A stretch of 44,418 nt of DNA from an uncultured Granulosicoccaceae bacterium (GTDB lineage Bacteria; Pseudomonadota; Gammaproteobacteria; Granulosicoccales; Granulosicoccaceae). Where the stretch lies: contig CALGKA010000127.1 in the NCBI GenBank assembly GCA_937927895.1, forward strand, positions 1 to 44,418. The letters run 5' to 3'. This document shows positions 9,390 to 17,322 of this stretch, piece after piece. The number at the start of each line of letters is the position of its first letter. Positions within the stretch are counted from its first letter, which is position 1. The notes under the pieces were generated by a model, which was not told the origin of the DNA, did no database searches, and was given only the letters and a program-made list of their open reading frames with translations. Position numbers and translations under genes: made by a program.

Positions 9390-10208
9390 TTAAGTCCCAA
9401 CAACTAAAGGCGCTGTTAACCGACGCAAAGAAGCAATTACACTCAGTGCAGTAATTTTGCCAGTGGCCGGGGTTTCACTTGGTACGTTTTCAATACTCAT
9501 TGAAAACGACGATGCCGCCGCGTCAACTTTAATGGTGTGCATGTTTTTACTGACTGCCGGGTCTGCCCATACTTCTACTGCGGTTCTATCCGGACCAATA
9601 CCTGCCAGTGCAAGTGCGGCTGCAACATTTACATTAGCAGGGAATGCTTTTGCCGCCGCTCTGGCGGTTCCACTAAACACCTGTAACGCATCGGTTAAGT
9701 TCTCTACATTGATGTTATTGTCGATCAAGTGTGGTGCACCTATCAGCCCGGTAGGTGGCTTACGCGTTACCAACGTAATACTGTAGACCTCACCTTCCGC
9801 CACTGCTTTAACCGCGTCTAAGCCCAAAAGTGCGCCCGTTGGTACAAATATCACCGCGTTGTTCTGCCGGGCATTATCAATTAGATCCATATTGTCCAAT
9901 AATGCACCAACGGAGAGCGGCATAAAAGTACAGCCATTATCAATTGCGGAACTGGCTATCGCCAAAAACACAGACTTAGGCGCACACTCAATAACTATAT
10001 CGGCTTCCCTACCCAGATGTTCAACCGGCACTATCAGTGGCTGCTGATTGAAGTCTTTAAGGTTACGCTTTAGTTTATCGTGATCTCTAGCGGCAACAGC
10101 ACTTAACACCACGCCGGGTATTTCCCCTGCATCCAGACATTTTGCGACCTTGAGCCCTATTGCGCCCATACCACCTATGGCTACTTTTAGATCTGGTTTG
10201 GAGTTCAT
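9390..10208 (-). CDS. L-aspartate dehydrogenase-like oxidoreductase (DUF108 family)
   Basis: A 272-residue NAD(P)-dependent dehydrogenase. The N-terminus has the Rossmann motif GGMGAIGLKVAKCL. The family block FPANVNVAAALALAGIGPDRT followed by VEVWADP marks the aspartate dehydrogenase family (NadX-like, DUF108), which interconverts L-aspartate with iminoaspartate or oxaloacetate. The ATG at 10208 is preferred over a TTG eight codons upstream because the Rossmann strand begins just after it. Length is normal. NadX can feed NAD synthesis, but homologues also occur in catabolic clusters, and this one lies beside a nicotinate-type locus. It is separated from the MarR/DnaB-N pair by 161 bases, so co-regulation is unproven. 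Confidence 0.82.
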   Translation of the reverse strand: MNSKPDLKVAIGGMGAIGLKVAKCLDAGEIPGVVLSAVAARDHDKLKRNLKDFNQQPLIVPVEHLGREADIVIECAPKSVFLAIASSAIDNGCTFMPLSVGALLDNMDLIDNARQNNAVIFVPTGALLGLDAVKAVAEGEVYSITLVTRKPPTGLIGAPHLIDNNINVENLTDALQVFSGTARAAAKAFPANVNVAAALALAGIGPDRTAVEVWADPAVSKNMHTIKVDAAASSFSMSIENVPSETPATGKITALSVIASLRRLTAPLVVGT

Positions 10209-10369
10209 TTTTATTGTTAATTCTAGAATCAAAGATTATTAAAAGTTGTCCGGGAACCGTGCACGCTGTATATCCAGCTTAGGTCTAACTATCGTGTGCA
10301 AATTGTCTTGCAGGATCTGAATAGTAGTCGCGTTGAAGCTTTTTATCCATTTTCCAGCATCGGTCTATA

Positions 10370-10687
10370 CTAAGCTGGCACCGTAAGCAAATTACCTAGA
10401 GCCTCTTTTGCAACTTCAGGGCTGCGTGCCGCTTCCACTATACTTACAAGATAACTAAGTTCCGGGCCGTGTATTTCGTACTTCGACTTGTCTGAAACAG
10501 ATAGCGCATCAGCTGATCTATTGTGCTTGTAAAGACTCTCAATTACCGCGTATATCTTTTTGTGATCTACTGATTCAAAATTAACAGCCTGCAATGCCTC
10601 CGAATATTTATTCCAAAACGTCCTATCGATCATGAGCTGACCCAGGACAATCCGCTCGTGCTTGTATGAAAATCCTTTTGAGGTCAC
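10370..10687 (-). CDS. free-standing DnaB N-terminal-domain-like protein
   Basis: A 105-residue cytoplasmic protein beginning with GTG, with an AAGGAG ribosome site about 11 bases upstream. It aligns by eye along its whole length with the N-terminal domain of replicative helicase DnaB. Conserved-looking points are HERIVLGQLMID, xxFW near residue 25, H-x2-IY-x-VI at the middle helix, and LSYLVSIVEA near the end. The helicase (RecA) domain is absent. It begins 22 bases after the MarR gene stop on the same strand, so the two are likely co-transcribed. Its function is unknown: protein-protein contact, a domain borrowed into regulation, or an evolutionary leftover are all possible. Confidence 0.7.
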   Translation of the reverse strand: MTSKGFSYKHERIVLGQLMIDRTFWNKYSEALQAVNFESVDHKKIYAVIESLYKHNRSADALSVSDKSKYEIHGPELSYLVSIVEAARSPEVAKEALGNLLTVPA

Positions 10688-10709
10688 TTCGAAGAAAACT
10701 CCTTCACCA

Positions 10710-11141
10710 TTACTGCAATTTTTCCAACAGCTTTAATAGCTGCTTTAACTCCGCTTTCGTCAACGGCTCAATAGTCTGCTCTGTCACCTCTAGAGCATAT
10801 GGAATCGCATCTTGTATAACACGCTCGCCCTTGCGAGTAAGTTTTATAAGTTGCCGCCTTGCGTCTGTTGGGTCTTGCTTGCTGTCTACCATTTTGCGCA
10901 AGCGCAATCTATCTACAACGCCTTTTATTGTCGCAACATCCATTGCGGTCAAGCGGCCCAATTCATTTTGCGACAGGGGGCCACGTTCCAACAACTTGGC
11001 CAACGCAGCAAAGCGAGTTGGCGTTAAATCAGACGGCATATGATTGGAAAATATACTGGTATGGCGCTGACTAACTTTACGAAGCACATGGCCAATTTGG
11101 GTTTCTAAGGTATAAGTTTTCAGCGCTTTAATACTCTTCAA
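10710..11141 (-). CDS. MarR family transcriptional regulator
   Basis: A 143-residue winged-helix repressor of the MarR family. The DNA-binding core runs from about residue 40 to 100: LTPTRFAALAKLLERG, then LSQNELGRLTAMDVATIKGVVDRL as the recognition helix, then a wing with DPTDARRQLIKLT (the family DxRxxxxxLT mark). Terminal helices make the dimer. The start is a TTG at 11141. The gene diverges from the enamidase gene across 199 bases that hold the palindrome GTTAGTATACTAAC (11284-11297), and a near copy sits at the reductase operon promoter (22200-22213). It is therefore the best candidate regulator of the whole locus, as MarR proteins commonly respond to aromatic acids. The ligand is inferred, not shown. 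Confidence 0.9.
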   Translation of the reverse strand: MKSIKALKTYTLETQIGHVLRKVSQRHTSIFSNHMPSDLTPTRFAALAKLLERGPLSQNELGRLTAMDVATIKGVVDRLRLRKMVDSKQDPTDARRQLIKLTRKGERVIQDAIPYALEVTEQTIEPLTKAELKQLLKLLEKLQ

Positions 11142-11263
11142 AAAATCAAATCTAATTTAGACAGTGTTTGCCATGCCAGCGAGTGAACCAGAGGCGAATT
11201 AGGAATACGCTACACAGGACGACCCTGCTGTCGGCATCTGTAATGCGCGTAGCAATTCAATGC

Positions 11264-11297
11264 TTGATCCTTGCGTCATATTGGTTAGTATACTAAC
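11264..11297 (+). promoter_or_regulatory. enamidase promoter with MarR-type palindrome
   Basis: A perfect 14-bp palindrome, GTTAGTATACTAAC, lies at 11284-11297. It overlaps a candidate -10 (TATACT, 11289-11294) with TTGATC (11264-11269) 19 bases upstream. The position between divergent regulator and enzyme genes is typical of a MarR operator. Confidence 0.6.
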
Positions 11298-11340
11298 GAC
11301 ATCTGGAACTTCACTACACTTACATTCAGAGACTAAGAAA

Positions 11341-12522
11341 ATGCCCACTACGGTCAAGCAAAAGCTAGTCATTACAAACATAGCACAAATCCTTTCAGGC
11401 AAGCTGGAAGAACCATTAATCGATGGGGATTGCGTGATCTGTGAAGACGGCCTGATTTCCGCTATCGGCTACGAAAAAGATCTAGACACCTCACAGGCTA
11501 CAACAACCGTTAAGGCCAACGACAGCTGGATATGCCCCGGCCTGATAGACAGCCATGTACACCCCGTGATCGGCGACTACACCCCCAGACAACAGCAATT
11601 GGGATGGATAGACTCCTGTCTACATGGCGGCGTCACCACCATGATTTCCGCAGGCGAAGTGCATGCCCCTGGCCGACCGAAAGATATCGTTGGGCTTAAG
11701 GCCATGGCTATCGCCTCACAGCGCTGGTATGAAAACTTTCGCCCTTCCGGTGTAAAGATGCTGGCAGGCGCACCCGTACTTGAAGAAGGCATGGAAGAAC
11801 ACGACTTCAAAGAACTTGCAGATGCAGGTGTTAAGCTATTAGGTGAGGTTGGGCTTGGATCAGTTAAAGCCGGTGAGACTGCCGCACAAATGGTCAAATG
11901 GGCGCGAAAATACGGTATTCAATCGACCATTCACACCGGCGGTCCATCGATCCCCGGCTCTGGCCTGATAGACAAAGACGTCGTTCTGGAAGCAGATGCC
12001 GATATCATCGGCCATATTAACGGTGGCCACACCGCCTTGCCTGACGATCAAATAACCTGCCTGTGTGAAAGCTGCAACAGAGGCATTGAAATTGTCCATA
12101 ACGGCAATGAACGCGCAGGGCTTTTGGCTATGCGAACGGCCTTCGAAATCAAGCAGGCGGAGCGCGTCATACTGGGTACTGATTCACCTGCAGGCTCAGG
12201 CGTGCAGCCACTGGGTATTCTGCGCATGATCGCGATGTTATCGAGCCTTGGCGATATCCCACCTGAAATAGCTTTTTGCTTTGCCACCGGCAACACCGCG
12301 CGCATGCGGGAACTCAATACCGGCATTATTGAAGTGGGTAAAGCGGCAGACCTTATCGTTCTTGATCAGGCGCAGCACTCACCTGGAAAAGACATGCTTG
12401 AGAGCATTCATCAAGGCAACTTACCGGGTATAGGTATGACGATTATTGACGGTGTGGTCCGGTCGCATAGAAGCCGCAATACTCCTCCAGCTACAAACTT
12501 ACCGGAAATTGCGGAGGCATAA
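11341..12522 (+). CDS. enamidase-like amidohydrolase
   Basis: A 393-residue metal-dependent amidohydrolase, starting at MPTTVKQKL (11341). An ORF extension back to 11260 would run through the palindromic operator. It resembles Eubacterium barkeri enamidase, which opens 1,4,5,6-tetrahydro-6-oxonicotinate to 2-formylglutarate and ammonia. Shared blocks by recollection are CPGLIDSHVHP, GGVTTMISAGE, PGRPKD, GEVGLGSVK, HTGGPSIPGS, HINGG and RNTPPA near the C-terminus. Metal ligands are the HxH of DSHVHP, Glu of GEVGLG, His of HTGG and HINGG, and Asp of GTDSPAG. It is transcribed towards the minus-strand operon that carries the matching ring reductase. Cyclic-imidase or related hydrolase activity is an alternative. 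Confidence 0.85.
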   Translation: MPTTVKQKLVITNIAQILSGKLEEPLIDGDCVICEDGLISAIGYEKDLDTSQATTTVKANDSWICPGLIDSHVHPVIGDYTPRQQQLGWIDSCLHGGVTTMISAGEVHAPGRPKDIVGLKAMAIASQRWYENFRPSGVKMLAGAPVLEEGMEEHDFKELADAGVKLLGEVGLGSVKAGETAAQMVKWARKYGIQSTIHTGGPSIPGSGLIDKDVVLEADADIIGHINGGHTALPDDQITCLCESCNRGIEIVHNGNERAGLLAMRTAFEIKQAERVILGTDSPAGSGVQPLGILRMIAMLSSLGDIPPEIAFCFATGNTARMRELNTGIIEVGKAADLIVLDQAQHSPGKDMLESIHQGNLPGIGMTIIDGVVRSHRSRNTPPATNLPEIAEA

Positions 12523-12544
12523 GGACCATACTGATTTGCTAACG

Positions 12545-12568
12545 GCACTGCTAATTCAATAGCAGTGC
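12545..12568 (+). terminator. terminator-like hairpin after the enamidase gene
   Basis: A 9-bp perfect stem (GCACTGCTA/TAGCAGTGC) with a 6-base loop starts 22 bases after the stop and is followed by TTATT. It fits a rho-independent terminator with a short U-tract. Confidence 0.5.
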
Positions 12569-12616
12569 TTATTGGCTTGGTGACTGGGCTTGAATAAATC
12601 GGATACTTTACTCCAT

Positions 12617-12651
12617 GTTTTAAAAGCGGTGGATGCGCAAGCTTATCCACC
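12617..12651 (-). terminator. terminator at the end of the minus-strand catabolic operon
   Basis: Read on the minus strand, GGTGGAT (12651-12645) pairs with ATCCACC (12634-12628) around a 10-base loop and is followed by GCTTTTAAAACA. It lies just after the livF stop and would end the long operon facing the enamidase gene. Confidence 0.6.
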
Positions 12652-12662
12652 CTGCAAATGAT

Positions 12663-13364
12663 CTATACGGATAGATATTTTTCTTGAATTTCCGGTTGCG
12701 CATCTAACTCTGCAAACGTGCCGTCAAATCGTTTTTGACCACCTTCTATTATGATCGCCCGGTCCGCCACCAATCTGGCAAAATGCAAATTCTGTTCAGA
12801 TAGAACCACCGTTAATCGCTGCTTTTTTATTTGCATAATAGTTTCAGCCATCTGCTCAACAATAACCGGCGCTATACCTTCAGAAGGCTCATCAAGTAGC
12901 AAACAAGTTGGATTACCCATCATGGTTCGAGCAATGGTGAGCATTTGTTGCTCGCCACCTGAAAGCGCCTTGCCACGATTATTACGCCTTTCAGAAAGAT
13001 TAGGAAATAACTCAAACAACAAATCTACAGACCACTCAGGCACACCTTCGCGAGCAGGCTGCCTTCCTACTTCCATGTTTTCAAGGATAGTAAGATCGGT
13101 AAATATGCGACGCTCTTCCGGCACATAACCGAGGCCCATTTTCGCGACTTTGTAGGGTGGCGACCCAACTACCTCTGTACCGTTAAACTTTACAGAGCCA
13201 GTGCGAGGCCGAACTAACTGCATAATCGATTTTAAAGTAGTGGTCTTACCTGCACCATTGCGCCCAAGGATTGAAACAACCTCCCCTGCCGCGATAGAAA
13301 AGCTAAGGTCATTGAGTATTTGCGCTTTGCCGTAAAAGCTATTAATGCTATCAACCTCGATCAT
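12663..13364 (-). CDS. livF: branched-chain-type ABC importer ATPase, LivF family
   Basis: A 233-residue ATPase of the HAAT (LivF) importer class. Walker A is GRNGAGKTT (about residues 34-42), the signature is LSGGEQQMLTIARTM, Walker B is LLLDEPSEGIAP (the SEGIAP ending is characteristic of LivF), and the switch is in LSEQNLHFA. The GTP-like LivF hallmark GYVPEERRIF is present. The start overlaps the end of livG by 4 bases (ATGA). It is the last gene of the operon. In this context the pair with LivG should import the compound degraded by the neighbouring enzymes, likely an aromatic or heterocyclic acid, rather than leucine; that is inference. Confidence 0.93.
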   Translation of the reverse strand: MIEVDSINSFYGKAQILNDLSFSIAAGEVVSILGRNGAGKTTTLKSIMQLVRPRTGSVKFNGTEVVGSPPYKVAKMGLGYVPEERRIFTDLTILENMEVGRQPAREGVPEWSVDLLFELFPNLSERRNNRGKALSGGEQQMLTIARTMMGNPTCLLLDEPSEGIAPVIVEQMAETIMQIKKQRLTVVLSEQNLHFARLVADRAIIIEGGQKRFDGTFAELDAQPEIQEKYLSV

Positions 13365-14134
13365 GATGCAGCCTCCTCACTTTCAAACAGGTTTCCACCA
13401 CCAAGATAGACCTCTTGCACCATCGGATTGTTTCTAATTTCGTCAACTGAACCGTTAGCTATCAGCTCACCTCTGTTAAGCACTAATATTCTATGAGCAT
13501 GACCAAACACCACATCCATATCGTGCTCTGTAAATAAAACGCTTATATTTTTTTCCGTAACGATATCCGCTGTCAATTGCATCACGCTCTCGCGCTCGGT
13601 TGGAGCCATGCCCGCTGTAGGTTCGTCCATCAGTAACAGTGTGGGGTTATGGCACAGTGCTATCGCAAGTTCTAAACGCTTTAAGTCACCGTAGGCCAAA
13701 ATGGCACAATGCCGCTCTGCCTGATCAGCCAGCCCGACCATCTGTAAAAACTCCAACGCCTCTGATTTATACATTTTGTGTGCGTAGGGCAGCATAGAAT
13801 AGATACGCTTATGAAACGACATCAACGCCATTTGCACGTTTTCAATCACTGTCATTGAAGCGTAAGTTGCAGTGATCTGGAATGTCCGCCCTATCCCCTT
13901 ACGCCAGATATCCCGCGGGAATTTACCCACCAGGTTTTCACCTAAAAAATAAACCTCACCGGAGCTAGGTTTTAACTGCCCCATTAACATATTGAAGCAA
14001 GTGCTCTTGCCCGCACCGTTAGGACCGATCAGGGCAAGTAATTCGCCTTCAGCTACCTTAAAGTTAACGGCATTAACTGCTTTTAAACCACCAAAAGATT
14101 TAGATAGATCACGTACTTCTAAAATGGGATTCAT
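13361..14134 (-). CDS. livG: branched-chain-type ABC importer ATPase, LivG family
   Basis: A 257-residue ATPase, partner of the LivF-type protein. Walker A is GPNGAGKSTCFN (about residues 36-47), followed by the LivG block GRTFQITATYASMTVIENV. The ABC signature is weakened to LAYGDLKRLELAIAL (YG in place of SGG, as is common in LivG). Walker B is LLLMDEPTAGMAP, and the switch is in FTEHDMDVVF. The C-terminal tail NNPMVQEVYLGG is typical of the family. It overlaps both neighbours by 4 bases, so translation of LivHM, LivG and LivF is coupled. Confidence 0.93.
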   Translation of the reverse strand: MNPILEVRDLSKSFGGLKAVNAVNFKVAEGELLALIGPNGAGKSTCFNMLMGQLKPSSGEVYFLGENLVGKFPRDIWRKGIGRTFQITATYASMTVIENVQMALMSFHKRIYSMLPYAHKMYKSEALEFLQMVGLADQAERHCAILAYGDLKRLELAIALCHNPTLLLMDEPTAGMAPTERESVMQLTADIVTEKNISVLFTEHDMDVVFGHAHRILVLNRGELIANGSVDEIRNNPMVQEVYLGGGNLFESEEAAS

Positions 14135-15993
14135 GAATCACCTTCCCGACCACGAATAATACCCACTCGTTCAGCCATTTTACGCATCGTCCCACTAATT
14201 CCCTCAGGCGCTACAATAACGACAAAAATAATAATTAAACCCAAAGTCAGTCGCCAGTATTCAAAGCGCGTGAGAAAGTCTTTGGCGTACTCTAAAGACG
14301 CACCGCCCACAACTGCCCCTGACAAGGTTTTTACACCACCAAGAAAGATCACAATCAAGGCATCGAATGAGCGGCCTATCTCAAGTTCTGTCGGAAATAC
14401 GCTTCCCTTAGAAAACACAAACAACGCGCCGGATAAACCAGCCAAGGCACCTGCGAATGTAAACGCTGCCCACTGAATACGCTTAGTATTTATTCCAGTG
14501 GCCTCTGCTTGTCGTGCGGAATCACGTGAAGCACGCAGCGCATAACCAAATGGTGAGTGCGCAACATGGCGTAATATAAGAATCCCGCCAATGCCGAAAA
14601 ATAAAGTGAAATAATAATAGGGAGTCGTACCGTTGAGCCAGGCAGCAGGCCATATATCAACCAGACCGTCATCACCACCGGTAAACTCACCCCACTGGTA
14701 CACCAGCGACCAGATCAATTGCGCAAAGGCCAGCGTTAACATCGCAAAATAAACACCGGTGAGTCTCATACAGAGCCAACCGATAATAAACGCCGCAAAC
14801 CCGGCCCCTATAGGTGCCAATAGAAATGCAACTTCCATTGGCGTTTGCAAATAAGACACAAGCAATGCTGCCACATAAGCGCCGCCGCCAAAAAATGCGG
14901 CATGACCAAAAGAGACCAAACCACCCAGCCCCAATATGAAGTGCAAGCTGGCGGCAAACAGACAGAAAATAATCACATCAGCGGTGAGTACCTGTGCGAA
15001 GTCAGATCCAAACCAGGGCAGCAATGCGAGTAAGAAAATACCAAACGCAACTAGTAGTCGCACTGCAATGCCTGCAGGCTTTATCGGTCGTTCCGGTTCC
15101 CCTACCTGACCATGTTCACCCGCGACTTCTTCGCGACCAAACAAACCATAGGGCTTTATCATTAGTACCACCGCCATAACAACAAACATAAGCACCAAGG
15201 TACTTTGCGGCAGATAAGTAACGCCAAACACGTTAAGTATTGAAATTAATGCAGCCGCCACATAGGCCCCTGGTAGTGACCCCATGCCACCGATCACCAC
15301 CACCACAAAAATGGCGGCTAGAATATTAAAATCCATGAGTAGATCGGCGCCACCTTTCGGCAACTGTATTGCCCCGCCAAGGCCTGCAAGAGTAGCCCCT
15401 AGAAAAAACACGCCGGTGAACAGCCATGCTTGATTAACACCGAGCGCACCGACCATTTCACGGTCCTGTGTCGCTGCCCGAACCAGAATCCCTAAGCGCG
15501 TCTTAGCAATTAAATACCAAAGACCAAATAGAATAAACGGCGTGATAGCGATAAGCGCTAAATCATATTTAGGTACCGGTTCACCTAGAACTCTCACAAT
15601 ACCTTTAAGACCCGGGGCACGTGGACCAAGTACATCGTCAGCCCCCCAAGTCAATAGAGCTAAATCTTGAATAACCAATATAACGCCAAAGGTAGCTACC
15701 AACTGAAACAGCTCTGGTGCTTTATAGACAGGCCTTAGCACTAGTATTTCTACAATAACGCCAATCACCCCCACAGCGAGGCCTGCAAGCAACACAGAGA
15801 CCCAAAAGCCAAACATGCCGGGTAAAACCTGCATGAGACTATAGCCAATAAACGCACCAAGCATGTAGAAAGATCCATGCGCGAAGTTGACGATTCGAGT
15901 GACACCAAAAATGAGTGATAACCCGGATGCCACTAAAAACAAAGTGGCCGCATTGGCAAGCCCGGTAAGTAATTGCGCTACAAACAATCCCAC
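14131..15993 (-). CDS. fused LivH-LivM type ABC importer permease
   Basis: A 620-residue inner-membrane protein that joins both permeases of a HAAT importer in one chain. Residues 1-290 are LivH-like, with LSLIFGVTRIVNFAHGSFYMLGAF, RAATQDREMVGALGVN and GGMGSLPGA. A hydrophilic linker (about 291-308) carries EEVAGEHGQVGEPERP. Residues 310-620 are LivM-like, with GLGGLVSFGHAAFFGGGAY, YALRASRDSARQAEATGIN and GGVKTLSGAVVGG. In most bacteria these are separate genes. No frame break is visible and the linker is plausible for a cytoplasmic loop. It is preceded by the binding-protein gene with a hairpin between them, and overlaps livG by 4 bases. Confidence 0.92.
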   Translation of the reverse strand: MGLFVAQLLTGLANAATLFLVASGLSLIFGVTRIVNFAHGSFYMLGAFIGYSLMQVLPGMFGFWVSVLLAGLAVGVIGVIVEILVLRPVYKAPELFQLVATFGVILVIQDLALLTWGADDVLGPRAPGLKGIVRVLGEPVPKYDLALIAITPFILFGLWYLIAKTRLGILVRAATQDREMVGALGVNQAWLFTGVFFLGATLAGLGGAIQLPKGGADLLMDFNILAAIFVVVVIGGMGSLPGAYVAAALISILNVFGVTYLPQSTLVLMFVVMAVVLMIKPYGLFGREEVAGEHGQVGEPERPIKPAGIAVRLLVAFGIFLLALLPWFGSDFAQVLTADVIIFCLFAASLHFILGLGGLVSFGHAAFFGGGAYVAALLVSYLQTPMEVAFLLAPIGAGFAAFIIGWLCMRLTGVYFAMLTLAFAQLIWSLVYQWGEFTGGDDGLVDIWPAAWLNGTTPYYYFTLFFGIGGILILRHVAHSPFGYALRASRDSARQAEATGINTKRIQWAAFTFAGALAGLSGALFVFSKGSVFPTELEIGRSFDALIVIFLGGVKTLSGAVVGGASLEYAKDFLTRFEYWRLTLGLIIIFVVIVAPEGISGTMRKMAERVGIIRGREGDS

Positions 15994-16021
15994 GGTGATT
16001 TATTCTTCTTGTGATATGTAA

Positions 16022-16058
16022 AAAGAGACGACCCGGAGCCTAAAAGAGGCTCCGAGTC
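16022..16058 (-). terminator. attenuator hairpin between binding protein and permease genes
   Basis: On the minus strand an 11-bp stem with one mismatch (GACTCGGAGCC/GGCTCCGGGTC, loop TCTTTTA) is followed by GTCTCTTTTTAC. It would cut most transcripts after the binding protein gene, giving more binding protein than permease, as is usual for periplasmic uptake systems. Confidence 0.65.
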
Positions 16059-16080
16059 AGGTTTTACCGTTTACTAATAG

Positions 16081-17289
16081 CTACTGTGAAGCTGGTCGTA
16101 GCTTCATCACTTCTTCGTCAGAAGGAAGATAGTCAGCGCCATCTTTGTAGACCCAATCAACCATCACACCTGCACCGTCTTTCAGGGCTGTCTTACCTAC
16201 AAACGCACCCATTGTTGACTGGTGGTCTTGTTCGCGAAACATGATTTGCCCGACCGGTGTATCAACAGCAAGTCCTTTAAACGCAGCGACTAAGGCATCG
16301 GTGTCAGTTGAACCTGCTTTTTCCAATGCCGCGGCAATCGATTGCGCAGTCATATAGCCCACCAATGAACCAATCTTCGGGCCTTCATTGAATTCAGCTT
16401 GATAGGCGTCAACGAATTCCTTGTTGGATTTATCTGTTAAGTCATACCACGGGTAACCTGTGACTATCCAACCTTCCGGCGCTTCATCTTTTAACGGCTC
16501 AAGATACTCTGGCTCACCGGTTAACAAACCATATACGTTGCGCCCGTCGAACAAACCACGCGTAGTGCCTTCGCGAACAAACTTAGCTAAATCACCACCA
16601 AAGGTAACGTTATAAATTGCATCAGGCTTAGCGCGTTCAATCGCCTGTGCTTCTGCACCTGCATCAATCTTAAATAAAGCAGGCCATTGCTCGGTAACAA
16701 ACGTTACCTCTGGCTTAAGCTTTAACAGCGCATCTTTAAAAGCCGCCACTGCATCTTTGCCGTAGGCATAGTTGGGGGCAATGGTAGCGTAGGTTTTAGC
16801 ATCGGTCTTTGCAGCTTCTTCCGCAAGCATTGCTGCCTGCATGTAAGTGGAAGCGCGCAGTCTGAAGGTATAGTCATTGCCTTTTGCCCATACCAGGGAG
16901 TCAGCCAACGGCTCAGATGCGAGATAGAGATATTTCTTCTCAGCAGCATACGATGAAATCGCCAATCCCACGTGAGATAAAATAGTCCCTGTTAACATAA
17001 CAGTGTTATCTCGAGTCATTAATTCACCGGCAATCTTGATGGCTTCTCCAGGCTTGCCCTGGTCATCCCGGTAGATGAATTCAAGTGGTTTGCCTAGCAC
17101 TCCACCGGCATCATTTATTTGCCCAAGCGCCAGCTCAATGCCATTTTTGTACGGACCTGCAAAGGCCGCCATACGTTTGTAGTGATTTATTTCACCGATT
17201 TTTATGGTATCGGCAGCGTTTGCGGTAATTGACGTTACGCCAATTGCTGCAACCGTCAAAGCCGATGCTATGATTTTTTGAATCTTCAC
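16081..17289 (-). CDS. periplasmic substrate-binding protein, LivK/HAAT type
   Basis: A 402-residue exported protein. Signal peptide residues 1-26 end at ANA before ADTIKIGEINHY. The mature part has the type I periplasmic binding fold of LivK relatives (Peripla_BP_6): GIELALGQINDAGGVLGKPLEFIYRDDQGKPGEA at about 50-83, then GTILSHVGLAISSYA, and YAYGKDAVAAFKDALLK in the second lobe. It is the binding protein of the LivGF/LivHM-fusion importer encoded downstream, and lies 34 bases after the Rieske gene. The aromatic/heterocyclic catabolic context suggests an aromatic or heterocyclic acid ligand, as known for other LivK relatives, but ligand residues cannot be read reliably here. Confidence 0.9.
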   Translation of the reverse strand: MKIQKIIASALTVAAIGVTSITANAADTIKIGEINHYKRMAAFAGPYKNGIELALGQINDAGGVLGKPLEFIYRDDQGKPGEAIKIAGELMTRDNTVMLTGTILSHVGLAISSYAAEKKYLYLASEPLADSLVWAKGNDYTFRLRASTYMQAAMLAEEAAKTDAKTYATIAPNYAYGKDAVAAFKDALLKLKPEVTFVTEQWPALFKIDAGAEAQAIERAKPDAIYNVTFGGDLAKFVREGTTRGLFDGRNVYGLLTGEPEYLEPLKDEAPEGWIVTGYPWYDLTDKSNKEFVDAYQAEFNEGPKIGSLVGYMTAQSIAAALEKAGSTDTDALVAAFKGLAVDTPVGQIMFREQDHQSTMGAFVGKTALKDGAGVMVDWVYKDGADYLPSDEEVMKLRPASQ

Positions 17290-17322
17290 AAATTCCTCCT
17301 GTTGGATTGAGACCGGGATTGG

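Noticed and set aside
10361..10374. TATACTAA near 10366 as a third MarR-type operator
   Set aside because: Only one half-site matches; the other half is unrelated and the position overlaps the end of the DnaB-N-like gene.
11260..11340. Upstream extension of the enamidase ORF
   Set aside because: It runs through the palindromic operator and -10, and the family N-terminus matches from about 11341.
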